From positions 1 through 39,290 of the forward strand of contig JAPONY010000088.1 in the NCBI GenBank assembly GCA_026713705.1: 39,290 nucleotides of DNA, in the 5' to 3' direction. The notes below the pieces were generated by a model. That model ran no database searches. It was given only the letters and a program-made list of their open reading frames with translations, and was not told the DNA's origin. Below, piece by piece: positions 17,056 through 25,600 of the stretch (positions within the stretch are counted from its first letter, which is position 1; each line of letters begins with the position of its first letter). Made by a program: the position numbers and the translations under genes. The DNA is from Gammaproteobacteria bacterium. GTDB taxonomy: Bacteria > Pseudomonadota > Gammaproteobacteria > Poriferisulfidales > Poriferisulfidaceae.

Positions 17056-17406
17056 GTGGACAGTAAAACACCGAAGACTTTGGAGGAGGTGCTGAATCAG
17101 CTTTCTCCTGAGCATCGTAAGCAAATTAACGAACGAACCGACGAACTGATTGCCGAAATCATGTCGCTGCAGGACTTGCGGAAAGTCCGGGAGCAGACTC
17201 AGGAGCACGTCGCCGAGGTGCTCGGAATCACCCAGGAGAATGTCTCGCGCATTGAGAAGCGCCGGGACCTGTTGGTCTCGACGCTCAGACGGCAAGTCGA
17301 AGCCCTGGGCGGACAGCTGAGCCTGATCGCGAAGTTTCCCGACCGCCCCCCGGTCAAACTGGCTGGCATTGCAGGCTTGGGCGATGGCGGGGCCTGCGGT
17401 CAATGA
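17056..17406 (+). CDS. XRE-family HigA-like antitoxin/regulator (orphan)
   Basis: The 116-residue protein has a helical N-terminus (TLEEVLNQLSPEHRKQINERTDELI), a helix-turn-helix at about residues 48-70 (EHVAEVLGITQENVSRIEKR) and the tail STLRRQVEALGGQLSLIAKF followed by PDRPPVKL. That tail is typical of HigA-type antitoxins that sit behind a Gp49/HigB toxin. Such proteins neutralise the toxin and repress their own operon. No intact toxin gene precedes it. The start is GTG 17056, with GGGAG about 8 bases upstream. Confidence 0.75.
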   Translation: MDSKTPKTLEEVLNQLSPEHRKQINERTDELIAEIMSLQDLRKVREQTQEHVAEVLGITQENVSRIEKRRDLLVSTLRRQVEALGGQLSLIAKFPDRPPVKLAGIAGLGDGGACGQ

Positions 17407-17440
17407 CGAAACCTGTTCGACAGGTACGGGGTGATCTGGA

Positions 17441-17806
17441 ATGGACAGAAACGTCACATTCGGAGAGATGCTTACGCTGGGCGTCCTTGTGTCGACGTTT
17501 TTGGCTGGTGGGTATGTCTTGCGCTCAGACATCGCTCGGGTAGAGGTTGAGCTAAGCGCGAAGATTTTTCAGGTGGAGGCTGAACTGAGCGAGAAGATCT
17601 CTCAAGTTCAGGTTGAACTGGGCGAGAAAGTCTCTCAGTTGCAGGAGCGCGTGGCGGTTGTCGAAACTATGGTGCGTCACCCCGCGAGGAGAGCAGAGTC
17701 GGAGGCACCCGGACCTGCTGGCGAGGAATTCACGTATGGTGAGTCGTGCTCTACGGGGGGCGATTGCGGATTTGGTCCGCCCCGTTCGGTTACTGATCAG
17801 GATTGA
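17441..17806 (+). CDS. Small membrane-anchored coiled-coil protein with 11-residue repeats
   Basis: The 121-residue protein has an N-terminal hydrophobic segment (about residues 9-27, EMLTLGVLVSTFLAGGYVL). Three 11-residue repeats follow (VEVELSAKIFQ, VEAELSEKISQ, VQVELGEKVSQ; residues 34-66), giving a right-handed or hendecad coiled coil. The last third is low-complexity and holds two Cys (SCSTGGDCG). Its design matches the protein at 16637. No function is known to me. It starts 34 bases after the HigA-like gene. Confidence 0.55.
   Translation: MDRNVTFGEMLTLGVLVSTFLAGGYVLRSDIARVEVELSAKIFQVEAELSEKISQVQVELGEKVSQLQERVAVVETMVRHPARRAESEAPGPAGEEFTYGESCSTGGDCGFGPPRSVTDQD
17540..17638 (+). repeat. 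Three 33-bp repeats encoding hendecad coiled coil
   Basis: Three consecutive in-frame 33-base units encode V(E/Q)(V/A)EL(S/G)(A/E)K(I/V)(F/S)Q. They are diverged at the DNA level, so the duplication is not very recent. Confidence 0.6.
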
Positions 17807-17957
17807 TTTTTTCCCGACCGTTCTTCAGCCGAGTTGGGCGGTATTGCGGGCTGAGTGACAGCGGGCTTTCGGCGGAGGCGTGAAATTTTGTGCTCTGATG
17901 TCAGTGCTCGCTCAAGGGAAACTTGGCTAGGTGCCGTGCACAAAACCTACCAAGCAC

Positions 17958-17974
17958 TATAATGTGACTACATT
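17958..17974 (+). promoter_or_regulatory. -10 box and operator-like dyad of the Phd/PIN pair
   Basis: A consensus TATAAT at 17958-17963 is overlapped by AATGT-GACT-ACATT (17961-17974), a perfect 5-bp inverted repeat with the TGT...ACA core known from YefM/Phd operators. It lies 19 bases before the antitoxin ATG. This fits autorepression by the antitoxin. No good -35 is seen. Confidence 0.5.
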
Positions 17975-17992
17975 GGTCTTTTTTGGTGTGAC

Positions 17993-18235
17993 ATGCAAGA
18001 AATCCAGTTGCGCGAAGCAAAGGCGAAGTTGTCCGCCATTGTCGAGAACGCATACCATGGGACAACCGCGGTGATTACTCGTCACGGCAAGCCTCGAGCG
18101 GTTATCTTGGGGGTTGACGAATGGGATCGTCTCCGCCGAGTACCTTCTTTCGGAGAGTTGCTGATGTCGGCCCCTTTGGAAGAGAGGGATTTGCCGAAAC
18201 GAGACACAAGCCCCCCGCGTGACATCGAATTCTAG
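17993..18235 (+). CDS. Phd/YefM-type antitoxin
   Basis: The 80-residue protein begins MQEIQLREAKAKLSAIVENA and continues GTTAVITRHGKPRAVILGV and DEWDRLR, the pattern of the Phd/YefM DNA-binding fold. The C-terminal segment (about residues 55-80, acidic then PPRDIEF) would wrap the toxin. It probably represses its own promoter through the dyad at 17961-17974 and neutralises the PIN toxin, whose gene follows after a few bases. Confidence 0.88.
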   Translation: MQEIQLREAKAKLSAIVENAYHGTTAVITRHGKPRAVILGVDEWDRLRRVPSFGELLMSAPLEERDLPKRDTSPPRDIEF

Positions 18236-18243
18236 GAGTGGCT

Positions 18244-18687
18244 GTGTACCTTATGGACACAGATGTGCTTTCGCTTGGTGCGCCCGACCGGCCTGATTCG
18301 TCTACCCTGAGATGGATGCACGTGCACTCCGGGAGCCTCTTCATGTCAGCAGTCAGTGTGGCAGAAATCTCTACCGGAATTACCAAACTTGAACAGACCG
18401 GGGCAAAAGTCAGGGCTGCCAATCTTGGCAAATGGCTAGACCTGGTACTTCACCTCTACGGTGAACGGGTGCTACCGTTCGAGGCTTCCACGGCACGTCT
18501 GGCAGGAAGGTTGATCGGCCGGACACGCGCGGCCGGGTATTCTCCGGGGTTTGCCGATGCCGCGGTCGCAGCCACGGCCGGGAGCTACGGCCTGACGGTG
18601 CTGACCCGAAATCTGCGGGACTTCATCCCCCTTGGGGTGGATGTGCTGGATCCTCTGGACACATTGCCTCCGCCGCTAGAAATGTGA
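18244..18687 (+). CDS. PIN-domain ribonuclease toxin (VapC/FitB-like)
   Basis: PIN toxins cut tRNA or mRNA when the antitoxin is lost. The 147-residue protein has the acidic site Asp5 (LMDTDVLS), Glu41 (SVAEIS), Asp105 (GFADAAVAATA) and the TRNLRDF motif near residue 121, so it looks catalytically intact. I prefer GTG 18244 because AGGAG lies 5 bases upstream; GTG 18238 would add two residues. It is encoded directly behind the Phd-type antitoxin and points toward lpxB. Confidence 0.87.
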   Translation: MYLMDTDVLSLGAPDRPDSSTLRWMHVHSGSLFMSAVSVAEISTGITKLEQTGAKVRAANLGKWLDLVLHLYGERVLPFEASTARLAGRLIGRTRAAGYSPGFADAAVAATAGSYGLTVLTRNLRDFIPLGVDVLDPLDTLPPPLEM

Positions 18688-18694
18688 TGGCTGA

Positions 18695-18729
18695 CGGAGG
18701 CAGGCATCCTAGATGGCTGTTCGCCTCCG
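18695..18729. terminator. Hairpin between convergent toxin and lpxB genes
   Basis: CGGAGGC (18695-18701) and GCCTCCG (18723-18729) pair perfectly around a 21-base loop that itself holds CATC-CTA-GATG. A second copy of TGCCTCCG at 18665-18672 could pair with the same left arm. There is no clear T tract on either strand, so a terminator role is only suggested by the position between convergent genes. Confidence 0.35.
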
Positions 18730-18745
18730 CTGTCGTTGACCGGAA

Positions 18746-19900
18746 TTACCTAGACACTGAAATCATCTGCTCCGTGCAATCGGCCAACCGGCTCATTCCG
18801 GCCGCTGGCCCCAGCCGTTCCTCGACGACTTTCAGTTTTTCCTGAATCTGATCGAGCCGGGCCGGCTCGTCCAGCCACGGCGTGAGAACGTTTGCAATCC
18901 GCTGGGGCGTTGCATCGGCCTGAATCAGTTCGGTCACCAGGTCTTCGCCCGCGACGATATTCGCGAGGCAGTACCGGTCGATGCGCACCAGCAGGCGCGC
19001 CAGCACATAGCTCAAGCCCGCAAGGCGGTAGGTCATGCAGAACGGGACGCGCATCAGGGCCAGTTGCAGGGTGACCGTGCCGGAGGCCGCCACTGCCATG
19101 TCGCACACCTGCATGGCATCGTAGATGGGTTCCTGCAGGCATTTCACCTCGGGCAGGTCAGCCAGCCACAGGGCGTAGTCGTCCGGTTTCAGCCCGGGGG
19201 CCATCACCAGCGCGAATTGCGGCCGGGCGGGATGGTCCTGAAGTTGCCGGACGGCCCCGGTGCAGACCGGCATCAGGTGAGCCAGCTCACTGCGCCGGGA
19301 GCCGGGGAACAGGCCGATCACCGGGCGCTGCGCGTCCAGTCCCCAACGCTCGCGGACGGCATCGGGCGGTTGCGCCGGGCTGGTTTGCCCGCGCAGGGGG
19401 TGGCCGACATAGGTGACGGGCACGTTGTGTTCTTCGTAGAAGTCGCGTTCGAACGGGAAGACCACCGCCATGTGGTCGACGTGGCGGCGGATTTCGCGCA
19501 CCCGCCAGGCGCGCCAGGCCCAGATCTGCGGGCTGATGTAGAACAGCACCGGCACTCCGTGCCGATGCGCGAAGCGGGCGAGCCTGAGGTTGAATTCCGG
19601 ATAGTCGACGAGCACCAACAGCGCCGGACGCCGGGCGAGAACCTGCGCTTTTAAGGTTTTTAGCGCACTACGGATCTCCCGGTAGTGGCGCAGGACCTCC
19701 ACCAGCCCGACCACCGCCAGTCCGGTGGAGTCGACGATTAGTTCGATGCCGGCCGTGCGCGAGGCTTCGCCGCCCATGCCGGAATAGGTCCATGCGGGAT
19801 GCCGGGTACGGAGCTCTTCGACCAGTTCCGCCGCGTATCGGTCCCCGGAGGCCTCTCCGGAAACCAGCATCAGGTGTGCGGCCGTCTCAGGTGTGGGCAC
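18746..19900 (-). CDS. lpxB: Lipid-A-disaccharide synthase
   Basis: LpxB joins UDP-diacyl-GlcN and lipid X at the inner membrane to form the lipid A disaccharide. The protein has LMLVSGEASGDRYAAEL at the N-terminus, SGMGGEASR, LVLVDYPEFNLRLA, FYISPQIWAWRAWRVREI, GHPLRGQ, GLFPGSRRSEL and VAASGTVTLQLAL, all typical. I use GTG 19900, giving 384 residues (E. coli 382) and a 14-bp overlap with gnnB; TTG 19930 and ATG 19870 are alternatives. It lies on the minus strand behind gnnA and gnnB, not directly after lpxA in the forward direction as is usual. Confidence 0.93.
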   Translation of the reverse strand: MPTPETAAHLMLVSGEASGDRYAAELVEELRTRHPAWTYSGMGGEASRTAGIELIVDSTGLAVVGLVEVLRHYREIRSALKTLKAQVLARRPALLVLVDYPEFNLRLARFAHRHGVPVLFYISPQIWAWRAWRVREIRRHVDHMAVVFPFERDFYEEHNVPVTYVGHPLRGQTSPAQPPDAVRERWGLDAQRPVIGLFPGSRRSELAHLMPVCTGAVRQLQDHPARPQFALVMAPGLKPDDYALWLADLPEVKCLQEPIYDAMQVCDMAVAASGTVTLQLALMRVPFCMTYRLAGLSYVLARLLVRIDRYCLANIVAGEDLVTELIQADATPQRIANVLTPWLDEPARLDQIQEKLKVVEERLGPAAGMSRLADCTEQMISVSR

Positions 19901-20984
19901 GGGCGATGCTGGCGCAGATCCGCTCGACAAGGGCGGGCTGGAGCTCGGGAAACATGGGCAGCGACAGGCACTGCTGGCAGACCTGCTCGGTGACCGGGAG
20001 CGAGATCCTGGAGGCCCACTGCATGTAGGCTTCCTGCCGGTGGAGAGGGATCGGGTAGTAGACCCGGCTTTCCACGCCGTCTTCAGCCAGTTGTTTCTGG
20101 AGGGCGTCGCGCCGGGGGCTCAGCAGGGTGTATTGGTGCCAGACGTGGCCTTCCACGCTCTCGGGCGCGCGGATTCCTTCCTGTTGCCGGAGCCTTTCGG
20201 TGTAGCGCTCCGCGAGCAGCCGTCTCTTGTTGTTCCATTCGGTGATGTGCGGAAGCTTGACGCGCAGGATGGCGGCCTGAAGTTCGTCCAGCCGGCTGTT
20301 CAGGCCCAGGGTCTCATGGTGGTAGGGCTGGCGGGACCCATGGTTGCGCAGGGCGCGCAGCCGTTCGGCGAGTTCGGGATCGCTGGTCGCCACGGCACCG
20401 CCGTCGCCGCAGGCGCCCAGGTTCTTGCTGGGAAAGAAGCTGAAGGAGGCGACCCGCCCGAAGGTGCCGGTGGCCTGTCCCGCGGTCTTCGCCCCGAAAC
20501 TCTGCGCGCAGTCCTCGACGATGGGGACTTCCGGCCCGACCGCCTCCTGCACGGCGGCGACATTGGCGGGCCGGCCGAACAGGTGCACCACGACGACCGC
20601 GCGGGTGCGGTCCGTGACGGCAGCCCGGCACGATTCGGGGGCGATCAGGAAGGTGTCGGGGTTGATGTCCACGAACACCGGGCGGGCGCCGGCCAGGGCG
20701 GCGGCTTCGGCCGAGGCGGCGAAGGTGAAGGACGGCACCAGGACCTCGTCGCCGGGGCCGATGCCCAGCGCGCGCAGGGCCAGGCAGAGCGCGTCCGTGC
20801 CGGAGGCACAGCTGATCACATCGCCGAGGCCGAGCATTGCGCTGAGTTCCGCTTCCAGGGCCTGGACCTCCGGACCGAGCACGTAGCGCCCGCTGCGCAG
20901 CACGCGCACGGCCGCGGCCTCGATTTCCTCTTTTAGGGCCGTGTACTGCGCGGTCAGGTCCAGGATGGGAATGGTCACGTTCAT
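19887..20984 (-). CDS. gnnB: DegT/DnrJ-type aminotransferase, probable GnnB
   Basis: The 365-residue PLP enzyme has the family motifs SCASGTDALCLAL, PSFTFAASAEA, VEDCAQSFGA, the PLP lysine in FSFFPSKNLGACGDGGA, LNSRLDELQAAIL and HVWHQYTLL. GnnB transfers an amino group from glutamate to the 3-keto sugar made by GnnA, giving UDP-GlcNAc3N. The assignment rests on coupling to the dehydrogenase (ATGA overlap at 20981-20984) and on lying directly before lpxB, as described for A. ferrooxidans. A WecE/WlbC-type role in O-antigen synthesis is the alternative. I use ATG 20984 rather than the upstream 21008. Confidence 0.8.
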   Translation of the reverse strand: MNVTIPILDLTAQYTALKEEIEAAAVRVLRSGRYVLGPEVQALEAELSAMLGLGDVISCASGTDALCLALRALGIGPGDEVLVPSFTFAASAEAAALAGARPVFVDINPDTFLIAPESCRAAVTDRTRAVVVVHLFGRPANVAAVQEAVGPEVPIVEDCAQSFGAKTAGQATGTFGRVASFSFFPSKNLGACGDGGAVATSDPELAERLRALRNHGSRQPYHHETLGLNSRLDELQAAILRVKLPHITEWNNKRRLLAERYTERLRQQEGIRAPESVEGHVWHQYTLLSPRRDALQKQLAEDGVESRVYYPIPLHRQEAYMQWASRISLPVTEQVCQQCLSLPMFPELQPALVERICASIARAHT

Positions 20985-21928
20985 GGGGCGTTTCCCTCTC
21001 GCATGCATTGGGTGACTTCCAGCGCGGTGCGCAGGGCGCGCAGGCCGTCCTCTCCCCGGATCATGGGTTCGGTGCCCTGCCGGATGCAGTCGACGAAGTG
21101 GTGGATTTCCTCGCGCAGGGAATCGGTCTCCTGGAAGGCTTCGGTCGCGTGTTCGATGCGCTCCGAAGGAGGCCCGTCGCCCTCGCGCAGGAGATAGCGG
21201 TCCAGTTCCCGCTTGTTCAGGTCTAGGGCGTAGCAGGAGTGGTGCTGAAACACGCGCATCCGCCGCTCGCTGCGGCGGCTCAGGCGGCTGGCGGTGACGT
21301 TGGCGACGCAGCCGCCGGGGAATTCGAGCCGGGCGTTTGCGATGTCCAGGGTGTCGCCGATCACGGCGGTGCCGCTGGCGCGGATTTCATGGGGATCCTC
21401 GCCGACCACGGTCAGGGCCAGGTCGATGTCGTGGATCATGAGGTCCAGGGTCACGTCGATCTCGGCGCCGCGCGGGTTCCAGGGCGCCAGGCGGTGGACT
21501 TCGATGAAGCGGGGGGTCTCCAGCCCCTGCATCAGGGCGCAGAAGGCCGAGTTGAACCGCTCCAGCAGGCCGACCTGGATGATGCGTTCCTTCTCGCGGG
21601 CCAGATCGATCAGTTCGGCGGCTTCCTCGACCGAGGAGGTGAAGGGTTTTTCGACCAGCACGTGGCAGTCGGCCTCCAGGCAGGCCCGGGTGATCTCGTA
21701 GTGTTTTGCGGTGGGCACGACGATGCTGACCGCGTCCACCTGGCCCAGGATTTCGCGGTGGCTGGCGAAGCCGGGCACGTCGAGTTCCTCGCAGGCGGCC
21801 GCAAGGCGTTCGGGGTCGGGGTCCACGACGCCGATCAGTTCGCAGTCATGGAGCGCGGCGTATTTCTGCGCATGAAACCGTCCCAGGTAGCCGACCCCGA
21901 TCACGGCAGTACGAAGCGGGAGGCTCAC
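20981..21928 (-). CDS. gnnA: Gfo/Idh/MocA oxidoreductase, probable GnnA
   Basis: The 315-residue protein has the NAD-binding loop VIGVGYLGRFHAQKY, DAVSIVVPTAKHYEI, the catalytic-lysine motif HVLVEKPFTSS, GLLERFNSA and MIHDIDLAL, typical of this family. GnnA oxidises the 3-OH of UDP-GlcNAc with NAD for GnnB. The pairing with a DegT aminotransferase and lpxB supports the call. WlbA-like enzymes are similar, so the substrate is inferred. It is the first gene of the minus-strand gnnA-gnnB-lpxB unit; a TATAAT lies about 40 bases upstream. Confidence 0.8.
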   Translation of the reverse strand: MSLPLRTAVIGVGYLGRFHAQKYAALHDCELIGVVDPDPERLAAACEELDVPGFASHREILGQVDAVSIVVPTAKHYEITRACLEADCHVLVEKPFTSSVEEAAELIDLAREKERIIQVGLLERFNSAFCALMQGLETPRFIEVHRLAPWNPRGAEIDVTLDLMIHDIDLALTVVGEDPHEIRASGTAVIGDTLDIANARLEFPGGCVANVTASRLSRRSERRMRVFQHHSCYALDLNKRELDRYLLREGDGPPSERIEHATEAFQETDSLREEIHHFVDCIRQGTEPMIRGEDGLRALRTALEVTQCMREGNAP

Positions 21929-21966
21929 TGTAAGGAAGTCGGTCTGATGGCGCGGTGCAACCCGAA

Positions 21967-22016
21967 ATTATAGCCCGCGAAGCTTTGCACGGAGCGAACC
22001 CGGCCTTGGGTACAAT
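21967..22016. promoter_or_regulatory. Divergent promoter region between gnnA and rnhB
   Basis: On the minus strand a consensus TATAAT (plus-strand 21967-21972) lies 39 bases before gnnA. On the plus strand TACAAT at 22011-22016 lies 48 bases before rnhB. Neither has a good -35 at 16-18 bases, so both calls rest on the -10 boxes and the divergent gene layout. Confidence 0.4.
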
Positions 22017-22064
22017 GCCGCTTGCGGCCTTGATTTCACTTTTTGACCTTTCCTGACCCTGCTG

Positions 22065-22679
22065 ATGCCTGACACCCCGGAACTGCTGCCGCCCCTGCCG
22101 GATCTCGGCTGCATCGCGGGGGTGGATGAGGCGGGGCGGGGCGCGCTGGCCGGCCCGGTGGCCGCAGCCGCCGTGGTGCTGCCGCGGGATTGCCGCATTC
22201 AGGGGCTGACCGATTCCAAGAAACTGACGCCGGCGCAGCGGGCGCGTCTGGCGGTGCAGATCCGGGCCTGCGCCTGGGCTTATGCGGTGGCGTTCGTGTC
22301 GGCGCGGGAGATCGACCGCATCAATATCCTGCAGGCGAGCCTGCAGGCGATGGCGGAAGCGGTTGCCCGGCTGCCGGACGGGGTCGAGCACGTGCTGGTG
22401 GACGGCCGGCAGTGCCCGGAATTGCCGCATCCGGCGACGGCGGTGATCGGCGGGGACGCCCGGGTGGACAGCATCAGCGCGGCGTCGGTGCTCGCCAAGG
22501 AAGCGCGAGATGCCTGGATGCGCTACTGCGACGTGCAGGAGCCGTGTTACCGCTTTGCCCGGCACAAGGGCTACCCTTCGGCGGAACACCTGCGAGCCCT
22601 GTCTGAGCACGGCCCCGGACAGCAGCACCGGCTGAGTTACGCGCCGGTGCGTGCGGTACTTGCGGAGCAGGCGGCATGA
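22065..22679 (+). CDS. rnhB: Ribonuclease HII
   Basis: RNase HII cuts RNA in RNA-DNA hybrids and starts removal of single ribonucleotides. The 204-residue protein has the catalytic AGVDEAGRGALAGPV (Asp and Glu), TDSKKLTPAQRARL, VDGRQCP, GGDARVDSISAASVLAKEAR and HKGYPSAEHL. Length is normal. Its last bases overlap the dnaE start (ATGA), so the two genes are coupled. Confidence 0.96.
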   Translation: MPDTPELLPPLPDLGCIAGVDEAGRGALAGPVAAAAVVLPRDCRIQGLTDSKKLTPAQRARLAVQIRACAWAYAVAFVSAREIDRINILQASLQAMAEAVARLPDGVEHVLVDGRQCPELPHPATAVIGGDARVDSISAASVLAKEARDAWMRYCDVQEPCYRFARHKGYPSAEHLRALSEHGPGQQHRLSYAPVRAVLAEQAA

Positions 22680-25600
22680 GCTTCGTCCACCTGCACCTGC
22701 ACACCGAGTATTCGCTGGACGACGGGCTGGTGCGCATTGAGCCGCTGATGAAGCAGGTGGCGGGGCTGGACATGCCGGCGGTCGCCCTGACCGACCGAAA
22801 CAACCTGTTCGCGGCGGTCAAGTTCTACCGTGCGGCGCTGCGCTACGGCGTGAAGCCGATCTTGGGCGCGGAGATCGACCTCGAAATGCCGGTGATGCAC
22901 GACCGCTCCGCCCGGGTGGTGCTGCTGTGCCAGGACAATGACGGTTACCGGAATCTCTGCCAGCTGCTGAGCGACCGCTACCGGCGGGGGCAGGACCATA
23001 TCCTGCGCCAGGACCTGGCGAAGCACGGCAAGGGCCTGATCGTGCTGTCTGGCGGCGTGGCCGGGGACTTGGGCCAGGCCATGCTCGCCGAGAACCGCCG
23101 GGCCGCGAAGGCGGCGCTGGAGTACTGGAAGCGTCACTTCCCGGACCGCTTCTACCTGGAGGTCACCAAGACCGACCGGGAGCACGAAATGGACTTCCTG
23201 CAGTTCGCGGCGGAGTGCGCGCACCTGCATAAATTGCCGATGGTCGCGACCAACGACGTGCGGTTCCTGGCCAGCGAGGAGTTCGAGGCGCACGAGGTGC
23301 GCGTGTGCATCCGGAGCCAGAACCGCGTCAACGATCCGGACCGGGCGCGCGAGTACAGCAAGGAGCAGCACTTGCGTTCCGAGAGCATGATGCGGGAGGT
23401 GTTCGAGAGTTATCCGCAGGCGATCGACAACGCCGAACAGATCGCCTTGCGCTGCAACTGCCAGTTGGACCTGGGGCGGACGCTGCTGCCCGCCTATCCG
23501 ACCCCGGAAGGAGAGTCCATGGACGACTACCTGGACCGGCGGGCGAACGAGGGCCTGACCCACCGCTTGGAGCGTCTCGAGGCCAGCGGACAGATGGTGG
23601 GAGGAGAGTCCGACTACCGGCAGCGGCTCGAGCATGAGCTCGGGGTGATCCACGAGACCGGCTTCAGCGGCTACTTCGTGATCGTCGCGGATTTCGTGCA
23701 GTGGGCGCGCGACAACGACATTCCGGTCGGCCCCGGCCGCGGCTCTGGCGCGGGCTCGCTGGTGGCCTATTCCCTCGCCATCACCGGCCTGGATCCGTTG
23801 CGCTACGGACTGTTGTTCGAGCGTTTCCTGAACCCCGAGCGCATCAGCATGCCGGACTTCGACATCGATTTCTGCAACCGGAACCGGGACCGAGTGATCG
23901 AATACGTACGCAAGCGTTATGGAGAGGAAAGCGTGGCGCAGATCATCACCTACGGCACGATGGCGGCCAAGGCGGCGATCCGCGACGTCGGGCGTGCGCT
24001 CGGTGCGCCGTATAACTACTGCGACCGCATCGCGCGCGCGGTGCCGAACGAGCTGGGCATCACCCTTGAGAAAGCCTACCAGGACTCGCCGGAGTTCCGG
24101 GAACTGGTCAGCCACCCGGAGGACACGACCGGCGCGCATCTGTACGAAGTGGCATTGCAGTTGGAGGGCGTGGTGCGCAACGCTTCGCGGCACGCCGCCG
24201 GGGTGGTGATCGCGCCGGGCGCGCTGACCGACTACACGCCGCTGTACTTCGAGGCCCGGCATCCCGAGGTGGCGATCACCCAGTTCGACATGAAGGATGT
24301 CGAGACGATCGGCCTGACCAAGTTCGATTTCCTCGGCCTGCGCACGGTGACGCTGCTGGACCAGTGCCTGGGCACGGTCAATGCGCGCCTCGAGTCGCGC
24401 GGGGAGCCGGCCTTGGACCTGGACACGCTGCCGCTGGACGACAAGGAAACCTATGACTTGCTGCAGCGGGCGCAGACCATGGAGGTGTTCCAGCTGGAGT
24501 CGGACGGAATGCGCGATTTGCTGATGCGGATGGAACCGGACTGCTTCGATGACCTGGTGGCGCTGGTGGCGCTGTACCGCCCGGGCCCGCTCAACTCGAA
24601 GATGGACGTGGAATACATCCAGTGCAAGCGCAACCCGGGCCGGATCAGTTACCTGCACCCGGACATGGAACCGATTCTGGCGCCGACCTTCGGGGTGATC
24701 CTGTACCAGGAGCAGGTGATGCAGCTGGCGCGCGAGCTGGCCGGCTACTCGCTCGGCGATACCGACCTGCTGCGCCGCGCGATGGGCAAGAAGAAGCCGG
24801 AGGAGATGGCGGAGCATGCCGAGCGCTTCCAGCAGGGGGCGGTCCAGCACGGCCTGGCGCCTTACGAGGCGAAGAAGGTCTTCGACCTGATGAAGGAGTT
24901 CGCGGAATACGGATTCAACAAGTCGCACTCGGTCGCGTATGCGCTGCTGGCATACCAGACCGCCTGGTTCAAGACGCACTACCCGGATGCGTTCATGGCG
25001 GCAGCGATGTCCAGCGAGAGCGACGACACCGACAAGCTGGCGCTGCTGTGCAAGGAGGCGCGTACGCTCAAACTGACGCTGAAAGGGCCGGACGTCAACG
25101 AGTCCGACTATTACTTCACGGTGCCGGGGGAAGGCGAGGTCCGCTACGGGCTGGGCGCGATCAAGGGGGTCGGACAGGGCCTGGTGGCGCGCCTGATGGA
25201 GGAGCGCGAGTCGGCGCCGTTCACCGGTCTGGAGGACCTGTGCCACCGTCTGGATGCCCGCGACTACAGCGAACGGGACCTGCGTGCGCTGATCCATGCC
25301 GGCGCATTGGACGGCTTCGGCGCGAGCCGGCGGGCGATGGCGGAGACGGCGGGCCGGATCAAGGTTCAGGCCCAGCGGGTCCAGTTGGACCGCAGCATGG
25401 GGCAGGATTCGCTGTTTGCGCAGGAGACGGCGGCGGAGTTCTGCGCGATGCCGCAGGACGAACAGGAATACGAGGCGGTTGAGCGCTTGACGCACGAGTT
25501 CGAGGCCCTGGGCTTCTTCTTCAGCGGGCATCCGTTCTTGCAATACCAGGCGCAAATGAAGCAAATGGGGACGCAGTCGCTGTCCCAGGTGCGGAAGGAT

